DNA from: Parasphingopyxis lamellibrachiae
GTDB taxonomy: Bacteria; Pseudomonadota; Alphaproteobacteria; Sphingomonadales; Sphingomonadaceae
DNA: 64,000 nucleotides
Assembly (NCBI RefSeq): GCF_003385775.1
Contig: NZ_QRDP01000004.1
Location: forward strand, 1,101,763 to 1,165,762
Direction of reading: 5' to 3'
The notes beneath the pieces are model-generated. The model had not been told where the DNA came from and searched no databases. It worked only from the letters and a program-made list of their open reading frames with translations. This document shows positions 29,441-37,440 of this stretch, one piece after another; position 1 is the stretch's first letter; each line of letters opens with the position of its first letter. The translations under genes and the position numbers were made by a program.

Positions 29441-29653
29441 TTAATGCAGCGAGGACGCGACACCGCCACTGTCCATCCACTCGACGAGCCGCTTGATCTG
29501 GCGCCAGCGGCAGAAATGGACGACATTCCCCTTTTCCCGGCTTTTGCCCGCACGGGCGGCCGCTTCTTTTCCGGCAAGCGATCCATATTCTTCGATAAGG
29601 TTCGCCGCGTCGGACACGGCTTCACGATCCGAAATGTAGAATTGCTCGTGCAT
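29441..29653 (-). CDS. small conserved-looking protein upstream of tamA
   Basis: A 70-residue charged, soluble protein (MHEQFYISDREAVSDA at the start, VVHFCRWRQIKRLVEWM near the end) without a membrane segment. ATG 29653 has AGGA ten bases upstream; the frame extends a few codons further but without a better signal. The composition is even, and Cys/Trp/Arg near the C-terminus look selected rather than random. It lies 75 bases upstream of tamA on the same strand, so it may share its transcript. I do not know a function. Confidence 0.6.
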   Translation of the reverse strand: MHEQFYISDREAVSDAANLIEEYGSLAGKEAAARAGKSREKGNVVHFCRWRQIKRLVEWMDSGGVASSLH

Positions 29654-29810
29654 GGAATGAAGATCCTGTTTTCTGCCAGGCGTCACCGATCCGGTCTGGC
29701 GGAAACCCTCTACCCGGAAAGCGTTTCACATCTCGCGGCGAAACTGGTGAAGAAGCCGTTAGCCATTCTCCCGGGTGACAGTCGCAAACGCCGCTGTCAT
29801 AGCGGGCGGC

Positions 29811-29981
29811 ATGACGGAAAAACCAAGACAGGGACAGTTTGGCGGCGGTATATTCCTGGCTATCGGCCCGTTTGCCGGCCTGGCTGTCGGCACGGCTGTC
29901 GGCCAGCCGACGATCGGCTTGCTAGCTGGAATCGCCATCGGCACAGTCCTCGCGCTCGCCTTCTGGCGGTTCGCGCGCTAA
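29811..29981 (+). CDS. small glycine-rich inner-membrane protein
   Basis: A 56-residue protein with two hydrophobic segments (GGGIFLAIGPFAGLAVGTAV and IGLLAGIAIGTVLALAFW) joined by a short turn with Gln and Pro, ending in a basic RFAR. It has the shape of small sphingomonad membrane proteins of unknown role. ATG 29811 is chosen; a GTG 36 bases upstream is also in frame. The upstream GGGCGG is a poor ribosome binding site. Its stop overlaps the end of the convergent repressor gene by three bases. Confidence 0.55.
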   Translation: MTEKPRQGQFGGGIFLAIGPFAGLAVGTAVGQPTIGLLAGIAIGTVLALAFWRFAR

Positions 29982-30655
29982 GCCAGCCGGCGCCCGGCCC
30001 AGACAACCCGGCCGATAACTTCCACCGAATCCAGATCGCAGTCAGGCCAGTCCGGATAACCGGCATTGTCGCTTTTTATGGTGAACCGGCGATTGGCCGG
30101 GTTCATCGCGATCCGCTTGACGATCAAGGCATTGTCGTCACGCAGTACGTAAATACCGTCGCGAAGACGCTCAGCTCCATCCCCCCGGCTCACGAGAATT
30201 TCATCTCCGTCCGACAGGGTTGGCTCCATCGAATCCCCGAAGACGGTGATGATCGATAGTTCAGCGGGGTCGCCCCCCGCCAGCTTGCGCAGCCAGCGGG
30301 CAGGAAAAACAATCTGCGACAGTTCCTGTTCGTCGTCCGCCAATGCTCCCGGTCCTGCCGAGGCGTTTACGGCGAACTGGCGGATCGCGACCATGTCACG
30401 GCCCGGACGCCAGCCATCTGCAGGGTTTTTCCTAGACACGTTCTCGGCGGGTGCCCCCAGCATCCGTTCATCGACGGCAAAATATTCGGCAAGTATCCGG
30501 CGGTCCTGCTCAGCCAGACGCCGGGGCGTTCCTCTCTTTATAAACTGTTGAATATAGGCCGCATTTCGCCCGATCATCCGCGACAGGGCTGAATAGTCGT
30601 CACCGCGCTCGCGCGCCAGACGCTCCAAAACTTTCCGGGGCCCATGTTCATCCAT
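29978..30655 (-). CDS. LexA/CI-type repressor with S24 self-cleavage domain
   Basis: A 225-residue transcription regulator. The N-terminal 70 residues form a helix-turn-helix (YSALSRMIGRNAAYIQQFIK). A linker and a C-terminal S24 peptidase domain follow, with Ser142 (FGDSMEPTLSDGDEILV) and Lys180 (ALIVKRIA), the spacing of LexA-type autoproteases. No clear Ala-Gly cleavage pair is obvious; NASAGPGA near residue 100 is a candidate. Operator-like palindromes lie directly upstream (30672-30724), so autoregulation and control of the divergent small genes are likely. No phage structural or integrase genes are nearby, so it looks like a resident regulator. Confidence 0.88.
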   Translation of the reverse strand: MDEHGPRKVLERLARERGDDYSALSRMIGRNAAYIQQFIKRGTPRRLAEQDRRILAEYFAVDERMLGAPAENVSRKNPADGWRPGRDMVAIRQFAVNASAGPGALADDEQELSQIVFPARWLRKLAGGDPAELSIITVFGDSMEPTLSDGDEILVSRGDGAERLRDGIYVLRDDNALIVKRIAMNPANRRFTIKSDNAGYPDWPDCDLDSVEVIGRVVWAGRRLA

Positions 30656-30671
30656 ATCGGCATCATACCGA

Positions 30672-30685
30672 TAGGAATATTCCTA
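30672..30685. promoter_or_regulatory. operator-like perfect palindrome
   Basis: TAGGAATATTCCTA is perfectly symmetric and lies 17 bases before the S24 repressor start, where a bound dimer would block its expression. Its half-site TAGGAA recurs at 30692-30697 and 30711-30716. Confidence 0.65.
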
Positions 30686-30691
30686 GACAAG

Positions 30692-30724
30692 TAGGAAATT
30701 ACGTTTGAGATAGGAATTTCCCTA
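30692..30724. promoter_or_regulatory. second operator-like site and an extra half-site
   Basis: TAGGAATTTCCCTA at 30711-30724 is a near-palindrome of the same type, 43 bases before the start of the divergent small gene. A lone half-site TAGGAAATT begins at 30692. The three TAGGAA starts are 20 and 19 bases apart, close to two helical turns, so bound dimers would lie on one face of the DNA. Confidence 0.6.
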
Positions 30725-30767
30725 CTGGCTCCGAGTCGCCGGATCGCCAGCAACCTGGAGAAAAAGG

Positions 30768-30962
30768 ATGAGCCTACTGATCGACATCGACCGTTTTCTG
30801 CGTCGCTCCGGCATATCGCCTACCCGTTTCGGCCGCGAGGCTGTAAACGACCCCCGTTTCGTCTTCGATATTCGCAAAGGGCGCGAGTGCGGCGGCAAGG
30901 TCAGCGCGCGTGTTTACGCCTTCATGGCCAAGGCCGAAGGCAAACCTGGCCAGTGCGGATGA
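30768..30962 (+). CDS. small protein divergent from the S24 repressor
   Basis: A 64-residue basic, largely helical protein (MSLLIDIDRFLRRSGISPTR at the start, then PRFVFDIRKGRE, then ARVYAFMAKAEG). The order of short helices, with a SGISPTRFGREA segment, resembles a Cro-like or XRE-like DNA-binding fold, but no family can be named. GGAG about ten bases upstream supports ATG 30768. It is transcribed away from the repressor across the operator sites and overlaps the next gene by four bases (ATGA). Confidence 0.72.
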   Translation: MSLLIDIDRFLRRSGISPTRFGREAVNDPRFVFDIRKGRECGGKVSARVYAFMAKAEGKPGQCG

Positions 30963-31279
30963 GCGATACGACCGCAGCCGCCGGCCTCGCGCCGCTGGTC
31001 CGTGCGCTGGCAAAACGCAGCCGCGCGCAGCCCATTTTGGAGAACGCGCGGTCGACGCCATGGTCGAGCATTACATTTACCGGTGCACGCCACCGATTTT
31101 CATTGCGATTTGAGAGTGATCGGGCGGCCCGCCATGCGCACGCGATGTGCGATGGTCTCAACTATGCGGAATTCGAACTGGGCGCCCATCTGCTGGTCGA
31201 TATCGCGATCCTCGACAACCGCGTGAGTGCCACCGGCTGTACGCTCACCGTCGAAGCGCTGACGATCGCCAATGACTGA
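30959..31279 (+). CDS. conserved-looking hypothetical protein, 106 aa
   Basis: Starts at ATG 30959 inside the stop of the preceding small gene (ATGA), so the two are translationally coupled. The product begins MSDTTAAAGLAPLVRALAKR. A beta-rich middle follows (WSSITFTGARHRFSLRF) with a mirror-like C-terminal half (LGAHLLVDIAILDNRVSA). There is no signal peptide or membrane helix. I do not recognise the family; overlap and position make it a partner of the upstream gene under the same operators. Confidence 0.7.
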   Translation: MSDTTAAAGLAPLVRALAKRSRAQPILENARSTPWSSITFTGARHRFSLRFESDRAARHAHAMCDGLNYAEFELGAHLLVDIAILDNRVSATGCTLTVEALTIAND

Positions 31280-31284
31280 ACCGG

Positions 31285-32256
31285 CTAGCTTGCCTTGCCG
31301 GAAACCTTTTGCAGGGCATTGAGCGCTTCGCGAAGCGCCGCATCATGATTGCTTCCGGACTGGCTTTGCGGTTCAGCCTGGGGATGCGGTGTCACATTCT
31401 CATGAACGGCATCGGCAAAACCCTTGGGCGCGCCATGTTTGCGGGCCTGTTTCCGTTTGAGTCCGGCCTCCAGCCGCGCAACCAGATCCGCCAGTTCGGC
31501 CTTTATCTCGGAAGGTGCATTTACCGCATCCGATGGCGCACTCGCATCTTCCTGTTCGTGCGTTTCCGGGGCACCGTCTTCGGCTGTGGCCTCGCGTTGC
31601 GGCAGGGGTATTTCGAATATCGGTTCGGGAATATCGGGCGTGTCATCCACTGCTTCTGCCACCGGCGGAATTGCGGCTGCCTCCTCTTCAAGAGGCTCCT
31701 CTTCGGCTTTGGCAGATTCCACGAAATCCGTCTCATCTTCGGCAAATCCTTCAAGCTCGAGAATATCCGGCGCGTCGGCAGTTTCATCCGTCTCGCCGGG
31801 CGCAGCTGTAACGAGCTCAAGTGGGATGCCCATTTCGTCACCAGCCATGATCGGACGGCGATACGGCGCATCGGGATGGCTGTCCGCACGGCGGATTCGC
31901 GGACTTTCCTCGTCTGCTTCGGATTGCGCATAATCAAATCGGCCATCCGCTCGTTTCTGCGATTTACGGCCCAGTATGGCCGTCAGCACAGCCCATGCCC
32001 CGAGTGTAACGACCAGGGCGGCGATCAGGGCGAAAACGATCCGCGCCCGTGCGCCCAAAGGCGGCTCAGCAGCAGTAAGAATGCCCGGCAGGCCGGTTTC
32101 GACGACAAACGCCTCGAACCAGGGATTCGGGGTCATCAGGATCAGCGCTGCAACGATGAGCCCGGCAACCGCCGAAGCGACTGGAACTTTCGGAAGTTTC
32201 GCAATCACATTCGGCAGCGAAACGCCATTTCTGATCGCATCCAAATTCATATTCAT
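31285..32256 (-). CDS. membrane protein with long acidic, Glu/Pro-rich tail
   Basis: A 323-residue protein. Two hydrophobic helices near residues 27-43 and 72-94 are followed by about 190 residues rich in Glu, Asp, Ala and Pro, predicted to be disordered. A short helical segment (IKAELADLVARLEAGLKRKQ) lies near residue 255 and an amphipathic C-terminus (HDAALREALNALQKVSG) ends the protein. No known domain is seen. Its start lies three bases after the stop of the glycosyltransferase gene on the same strand, so it belongs to that transcript and may be an accessory of polysaccharide synthesis. Its role is unknown. Confidence 0.72.
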   Translation of the reverse strand: MNMNLDAIRNGVSLPNVIAKLPKVPVASAVAGLIVAALILMTPNPWFEAFVVETGLPGILTAAEPPLGARARIVFALIAALVVTLGAWAVLTAILGRKSQKRADGRFDYAQSEADEESPRIRRADSHPDAPYRRPIMAGDEMGIPLELVTAAPGETDETADAPDILELEGFAEDETDFVESAKAEEEPLEEEAAAIPPVAEAVDDTPDIPEPIFEIPLPQREATAEDGAPETHEQEDASAPSDAVNAPSEIKAELADLVARLEAGLKRKQARKHGAPKGFADAVHENVTPHPQAEPQSQSGSNHDAALREALNALQKVSGKAS

Positions 32257-32259
32257 AAC

Positions 32260-33462
32260 CTAAACAGCCTTGCCGGTGAGTTTTTGGTAAACAGGGGCAT
32301 AACGGGAAATGTTTGACGACCAGTTACGATCGCGCTCAACAAATGCGCGCGCGGCATTGCGGCGCTCATCCCAATTTTCGCGGTGGGCGAACATATCTGC
32401 CAGCGCTGCCGCCAGAGCTTCGGGGTTATCCGGCGCAAAAAGCGTTCCCGTAACGCCATCTTCAATCAGTTCCCGATGGCCGCCGACGTCCGATGCGGCA
32501 ACCAGCCTTTTTTGCGCCATTGCCTCAAGGGGCTTGAGCGGCGTCACCAGCTCGGTGAGGCGCATCTTCTTGCGCGGATAGGTGAGAATATCGATCAGGC
32601 TGTAAAACCGCTCGACCTCTTCATGCGGAACCCGCCCGGTGAAATGGATATGGTCTGCAACATCGGATTGCTCCGCCTGCGCCCGCAGCGCATCGTCCAT
32701 CGGCCCGCCACCGACCAGCAACAGATGTGCATCGGGCCGCGCCATCACAAGCCGCGGCATCGCGGCGATCAGGTCGTCAAGGCCTTCATAATCGTAAAAA
32801 CTTCCGACAAAGCCGACGACATCCTTGCCGGAAAGCCCCAATGACCGGGCAAGCTTCGCATCTGCCGGCGAAGGATCGCCAAACAGCGCCATATCGACGC
32901 CGTTCGGGGACACCATGATCTTGTCGCCATCGACGCCGCGGCGAATAAGGTCGAGACGCAGTCCTTCGCAAATCACGGCAACTGCATCGGCCTGGTTCGC
33001 CGCATGCGTTTCGAGCATGCGGGTCAGCCAGTATTTCGGCGAATTGACGCTGCCCGTGCCGTTGCCAACGGCCGCATCTTCCCAGAAGGCGCGAATCTCA
33101 TATATCAGCGGCAGGTTCCGGCGCCGCGCCACACGCAGGGCCGCCATGGCGTTGAGAACCGGCGAATGGACATGCAGCTGATCGGGCTTCCACTCTTCGG
33201 CTACCGCCTCGATCCGTTCGGCAAGCAGGGCAATCTCGCGCCATTCGCGCAGCGGCGGCGTCATCGTTTCGGGCGGCGGTGTGCGATAGAAGGTCAGACC
33301 ATCGATAGTTTCGACATCGTCGCCGTCGGCCGTGTGCCGCGAGCCGGTTACCCCGGCAACCTCCCAGCCGCGCGCTATCTGCGCCTTGAGGATCGCACGC
33401 GTCCGAAAGGTGTAACCGCTGTGCATCGGCATGGAATGATCAAGGATGTGCAAAATACGCAT
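32260..33462 (-). CDS. glycosyltransferase, exosortase-A-system type (GT4)
   Basis: A 400-residue two-domain GT-B glycosyltransferase expected to add a sugar in exopolysaccharide or glycan assembly at the cytoplasmic side. It resembles the family found beside exosortase A: MRILHILDHSMPMHSGYTFR at the start, LHVHSPVLNAMAALR and YEIRAFWEDAAVGNGT in the acceptor domain. The donor site carries SPNGVDMALF, FVGSFYDYEGLDDLI, KPLEAMAQKRLVAAS and GVTGTLF. ATG 33462 is chosen for its match to the family N-terminus; GAAGG precedes it. It is transcribed divergently from the ligase operon, 94 bases apart. No exosortase gene is in the window. Confidence 0.88.
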   Translation of the reverse strand: MRILHILDHSMPMHSGYTFRTRAILKAQIARGWEVAGVTGSRHTADGDDVETIDGLTFYRTPPPETMTPPLREWREIALLAERIEAVAEEWKPDQLHVHSPVLNAMAALRVARRRNLPLIYEIRAFWEDAAVGNGTGSVNSPKYWLTRMLETHAANQADAVAVICEGLRLDLIRRGVDGDKIMVSPNGVDMALFGDPSPADAKLARSLGLSGKDVVGFVGSFYDYEGLDDLIAAMPRLVMARPDAHLLLVGGGPMDDALRAQAEQSDVADHIHFTGRVPHEEVERFYSLIDILTYPRKKMRLTELVTPLKPLEAMAQKRLVAASDVGGHRELIEDGVTGTLFAPDNPEALAAALADMFAHRENWDERRNAARAFVERDRNWSSNISRYAPVYQKLTGKAV

Positions 33463-33556
33463 GCCCATGCCTTCGCACAAACTGCTTAACGCCCCGCTAA
33501 CCGCTGCACTGTAGATGGGACAGTGAGGCATCGTGTCTGGGAACCGGAAAACCGCA

Positions 33557-33742
33557 ATGATTGATATATTTTCGTTAGCGCTGAGCCATGGGCTGTTGCT
33601 CCTTGTCGCTTGGCGCCTGATGTCCCGGCCCGATCTCGACGATGACGGCGCCGACGGCGGCCCGCGGAAAACCGACCTGATCGGCCGACCGATAAAGAAA
33701 TCCGGTGCTGCCGGGGACCCGGAGCCGGTCTCCAATGCGTGA
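33557..33742 (+). CDS. small membrane protein ahead of the O-glycosylation ligase
   Basis: A 61-residue protein with one N-terminal hydrophobic helix (MIDIFSLALSHGLLLLVAWR) and a hydrophilic tail rich in Asp, Gly and Lys. The frame extends 24 bases upstream, but ATG 33557 gives the natural membrane-anchored start. It overlaps the ligase gene by eight bases, suggesting coupled translation and a role in the same complex. No family is recognised. Confidence 0.6.
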   Translation: MIDIFSLALSHGLLLLVAWRLMSRPDLDDDGADGGPRKTDLIGRPIKKSGAAGDPEPVSNA

Positions 33743-35123
33743 TCTCGGCCTGGCCGGTTTTCTGGGTGCCTTGCTTGTGCTGGGCATCCGCCGGCCGTTC
33801 CTGTTCATTCTCGGCTATATCTACATCGATATCGTCTCGCCGCAGCATATCTCCTATTTCCTGCTCAGCAGCCTGCCGGTTTCGCTGGTGATGTTCGCAC
33901 TCGCGATTGTCGGTTGGGTGATTACGGACAAGAAAGACGATGTGCGGATCGCGCCCCGGCAGATCCTGATGGCGCTGCTCCTTATCTATTGCGGGCTCAC
34001 AACCTATTATGTCGCCGACTTCCAGGCCGAGGCTTTCGAAAAATGGGATTGGGTCTGGAAATCGATGGTCTTCGCGATCTTCCTGCCGCTGGCCTTGCGC
34101 ACCAAATTACGGATCGAAACCGCCCTGCTCTTCATGATCCTGTCGCTGGCGGCAATCGTGATCGGCGCCGGATTGAAAACCGCACTGGGCGGTAGCGGCT
34201 ATGGCAGTTTCGCCATGATGGTGGACAGCAACAGCGGCCTTTATGAGGATTCGACGCTGGCCATGGTCGCCGTCATGGTCATCCCCATCATCCTCTATTT
34301 CGTAAAAAACGGCACCGTTTTCCCACCGGACTGGCGGGTTTCCGCTTTTTGCTATGCGCTTATTTTCGCCTGTCTGCTAACACCGATCGGAACGCAGGCC
34401 CGCACCGGCCTGATCTGTATTGCCGTGCTGGCGATCCTTTTGCTGCGCGATTCAAAACGGCGAGGGTTGCTGATTGCCGGAGCGGCAGTAGGCGGGCTCC
34501 TTGCGATCCCCCTCCTCCCCAGCTCGTTCGCCGAACGTATGGGCACCATCCGAACCTATCAGGCGGACGAATCCGCCAGCACCAGAATTGCCGTGTGGCG
34601 CTGGACGTTCGATTATGTGCAGGAACATCCTCTGGGCGGCGGGTTTGAAGCCTATCGCGGCAACAGCTTCTCCTATTTCACCAGCGAGGCTGCGGAGTCC
34701 GGCGGCACCACAACGATCAGCCGCAGCTTCGTCAACGATCGCGGCCGGGCCTATCACTCCGCCTATTTCGAAATGCTCGGCGAGCAGGGCTGGATCGGCC
34801 TTGGGCTCTGGTTGGCCATTCAGGGCATCGGCATTCTGCGCATGGAGTGGCTGCGCCGGCGCTATCGCGGCGAACGGGCACCACCGGGTTATAAATGGGT
34901 GTCTCCGCTGGCTACAGCATTGCAACATGCACAGCTGATCTATCTGGTCGGCGCCCTGTTTGTCGGCATTGCGTTCCAGCCATTCGTGCTCATGCTGCTG
35001 TCCGTCCAGATCGGACTCGACACTTATCTAGCCCGCATTCGCAAGCGCGACGGCTTTCAGCCGCTAAGGGAAACGTCGGAGGCCTCGTCCGGGTTTTCGA
35101 CCGCGATGCGCGCGCGATCATGA
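33735..35123 (+). CDS. O-glycosylation/O-antigen ligase-like protein, exosortase-A type
   Basis: A 462-residue inner-membrane protein with about eleven hydrophobic helices and a large periplasmic loop (about residues 270-345). It belongs to the Wzy/WaaL-like group. The loop holds ASTRIAVWRWTFDYVQEHPL and GGGFEAYRGNSF, typical of the putative O-glycosylation ligase found in exosortase-A loci, and the early phrase FILGYIYIDIVSPQHISYF is also family-like. It would transfer or polymerise a lipid-linked glycan. ATG 33735 overlaps the small gene upstream, and its stop overlaps the acyltransferase start (ATGA). Confidence 0.86.
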   Translation: MRDLGLAGFLGALLVLGIRRPFLFILGYIYIDIVSPQHISYFLLSSLPVSLVMFALAIVGWVITDKKDDVRIAPRQILMALLLIYCGLTTYYVADFQAEAFEKWDWVWKSMVFAIFLPLALRTKLRIETALLFMILSLAAIVIGAGLKTALGGSGYGSFAMMVDSNSGLYEDSTLAMVAVMVIPIILYFVKNGTVFPPDWRVSAFCYALIFACLLTPIGTQARTGLICIAVLAILLLRDSKRRGLLIAGAAVGGLLAIPLLPSSFAERMGTIRTYQADESASTRIAVWRWTFDYVQEHPLGGGFEAYRGNSFSYFTSEAAESGGTTTISRSFVNDRGRAYHSAYFEMLGEQGWIGLGLWLAIQGIGILRMEWLRRRYRGERAPPGYKWVSPLATALQHAQLIYLVGALFVGIAFQPFVLMLLSVQIGLDTYLARIRKRDGFQPLRETSEASSGFSTAMRARS

Positions 35124-36211
35124 ACGGCAAGCCCGATCTCACCGCGCTCACCTCATTGCGCGGCATCGCTGCATGGTATGTGGTTCTCTACCATATCCGC
35201 ATGTCGACTACCGACATCCTCTCGCCGGAAGCGCTGGCGATATTCTCCAAGGGATATCTCGCAGTCGATTTTTTCTTCTTGCTCTCCGGGTTCGTGATCT
35301 GGCTTAGCTATCGCGACCGGATATCCGAGAACGGGATCGCGGCGATACCTTCCTTTCTGGCCCGCAGATTCGCCCGCATCTATCCACTCCATTTCGCGAT
35401 CCTGTGCGGCGCGATCGTTTTTGCGCTCATGCTTGCCGCAACGGGGAGAGCCAGCCCGCAGGAGTTTCCGATACGGGAGTTGCCGCTGCACCTGCTTCTG
35501 ATCCAGAACTGGGGCTTCACGACTGATTTGAACTGGAACGACCCGGCCTGGTCGATCAGCACGGAAACCGCCGCCTATCTGATATTCCCCCTCATCGTCC
35601 TGGCAGTCGACTGGCGCCAGGTGCCGACTTTGACGCTGCTCATGCTGATCGGTCTGCTCACACTCCTCCTGCACAATTTCTTCGTCGCGATGGACGCGCC
35701 GCTGCTCGACAGCAATATCCCCCAAACCGGATTGGTCCGATGCCTGCTCCAATTTACCATGGGGACGATCCTTTGCGCGCTCTGGCTCCGCTGGCGAGAC
35801 CATCCGGCCAAACCCGCGCTGCTTGCCATGGCGAGCACCATTCTCGCCGGTGTGCTGGGATTGACGGGCATGGTCGCAGAAACGCTTGTCGTACCGCTCG
35901 CCTTTTCAGGTCTGTTGTTGACGGCGGCCTTGACCGCCACCATGCCGCGCAACCCGCTCACCGCAGCTCCGCTGCACTATCTGGGCGAAGTCAGCTATGC
36001 GACCTATCTCTCCCATTTCCTGTTGTTCGTGCTCTTCAAAATCCTCTTCGTAGGCGAAAACGGGCAGATGGGCTGGGCTGGGCTTACCGGCTTCCTCGCG
36101 CTCACGCTCATCGTCTCGATCGGGCTGTATCATGCCGTAGAACGCCCGGCTCAACGCTTCCTCAATGCGCGATTCGACCTGTTGTTCGCAAGGAAAGCGC
36201 CCGCTGGCTGA
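35120..36211 (+). CDS. OafA/YrhL-type membrane acyltransferase
   Basis: A 363-residue inner-membrane acyltransferase-3 protein with about ten helices, likely O-acetylating a surface polysaccharide. Family marks: LTSLRGIAAWYVVLYHIRMS near the start with the catalytic-type His, then GYLAVDFFFLLSGFVIWLSY, RFARIYPLHF and the later YLGEVSYATYLSHFLLF. There is no C-terminal SGNH domain. The start ATG 35120 overlaps the ligase stop by four bases, so acylation and ligation are probably linked. The target sugar is unknown. Confidence 0.9.
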   Translation: MNGKPDLTALTSLRGIAAWYVVLYHIRMSTTDILSPEALAIFSKGYLAVDFFFLLSGFVIWLSYRDRISENGIAAIPSFLARRFARIYPLHFAILCGAIVFALMLAATGRASPQEFPIRELPLHLLLIQNWGFTTDLNWNDPAWSISTETAAYLIFPLIVLAVDWRQVPTLTLLMLIGLLTLLLHNFFVAMDAPLLDSNIPQTGLVRCLLQFTMGTILCALWLRWRDHPAKPALLAMASTILAGVLGLTGMVAETLVVPLAFSGLLLTAALTATMPRNPLTAAPLHYLGEVSYATYLSHFLLFVLFKILFVGENGQMGWAGLTGFLALTLIVSIGLYHAVERPAQRFLNARFDLLFARKAPAG

Positions 36212-36261
36212 CGGCTTTGCTCGACAAGGCGGCCGATACCATATTAAGAGCCGTCTCAACC

Positions 36262-37431
36262 ATGACCGAACCGACCTCCATCGAAATTATCCCCGACATC
36301 ACCGAAATGAATGTCGCCGAACGACTTCACAAAGTCGGGCAGGACGCCATCACATGGCTTGATACCCATACGGCAGAGATTCTCATCGGCCTCGGTTTCG
36401 CGGCGATTATCGTGCTCGTGATGGTCGGGCTGCGGCGCTACGGACGCCGCTGGTACGAACGCAATACCAGTCTGGAAACATGGCAATCGGTGGTCGGCCG
36501 GACGATGGCCAAGACGCGCACATGGTTCATGATAGCGCTTGCGCTGGAAGTCGTCGCCGTCTTCTCAGACGCCCCTGGCCTTATCGCCCGATCAATCGGC
36601 TTCCTGTTTTCGATCGCGATGGTGGTTCAATCCGCGATATGGGCCCGCTCCATCATTCTCGGCTTTGTCGAACACCGGACGAGAACCGACGAAAGCTCGA
36701 GCGAAGCGCTGGGCAGCGCGATGAAACTGATCCGCGTGCTGGTTACATTCGGCGTCGTGGCGATCGCCGGTATCGTGGTGCTGGACAATCTGAACGTCGA
36801 CGTGACCGGCCTCGTTGCTGGCCTCGGGATCGGCGGGATCGCAATCGGTCTTGCGGCGCAGGGCATCTTCTCAGACCTGTTCGCCGCGCTCTCGATCATT
36901 TTCGACAAGCCTTTCAAGGTTGGCGATGCCGTCCATTATGACGGCACATTCGCAACGGTCGAGCAGATTGGATTGAAATCAACCCGGTTGCGCGCGGTTA
37001 CCGGCGAAGAGGTCATCATCTCCAATACCAACCTGCTCGACAAGGAGATCATGAACCTGACCCGGCTCAATCGCCGCCGGGTAACCTTCAATGTGGGCGT
37101 AATCTACCAGACGCCGCCGGAAAAGGCCCGCCGCGTGCCGGACATATTGCGGGATATCATCAACGCCGAAGGCCACACTTTCATCCGCTCCGGCTTCACC
37201 GGCTTCGGCGCGTCGAGCCTCGACTATGAACTGCAGTTCGACGTGCAGAGCGCGAATTACGAGGTCGTCTACAACGCCCGCCATGCCATCGGCATCGCGA
37301 TCTTTCAGCGCTTTGCCGAAGAAGGTCTGGAATTCGCCTATCCGACGCAAACGACCTTTACCGCGGCCCCCGACGGCGAGATGATCATGCCCTATCCCGA
37401 AGGCGGCTGGGGGGCATCGGGCGACAGCTGA
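36262..37431 (+). CDS. small-conductance mechanosensitive channel (MscS family)
   Basis: A 389-residue channel protein. About four membrane helices precede the pore-lining helix, whose glycine/alanine pattern GLGIGGIAIGLAAQGIFSDL (about residues 189-208) and following KPFKVGDAV are the MscS signature. The beta domain and alpha/beta vestibule continue to a Pro-rich tail (MIMPYPEGGWG). The frame is open far upstream inside the acyltransferase gene; ATG 36262 is chosen because family homology begins shortly after it. It lies 50 bases after the acyltransferase and may be read from the same transcript, although a surface-glycan role is not implied. Confidence 0.9.
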   Translation: MTEPTSIEIIPDITEMNVAERLHKVGQDAITWLDTHTAEILIGLGFAAIIVLVMVGLRRYGRRWYERNTSLETWQSVVGRTMAKTRTWFMIALALEVVAVFSDAPGLIARSIGFLFSIAMVVQSAIWARSIILGFVEHRTRTDESSSEALGSAMKLIRVLVTFGVVAIAGIVVLDNLNVDVTGLVAGLGIGGIAIGLAAQGIFSDLFAALSIIFDKPFKVGDAVHYDGTFATVEQIGLKSTRLRAVTGEEVIISNTNLLDKEIMNLTRLNRRRVTFNVGVIYQTPPEKARRVPDILRDIINAEGHTFIRSGFTGFGASSLDYELQFDVQSANYEVVYNARHAIGIAIFQRFAEEGLEFAYPTQTTFTAAPDGEMIMPYPEGGWGASGDS

Positions 37432-37440
37432 TTCCCTGGG

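Noticed and set aside
29978-31279. Prophage remnant around the S24 repressor
   Set aside because: No integrase, attachment repeats or phage structural genes are present; neighbours are chromosomal genes.
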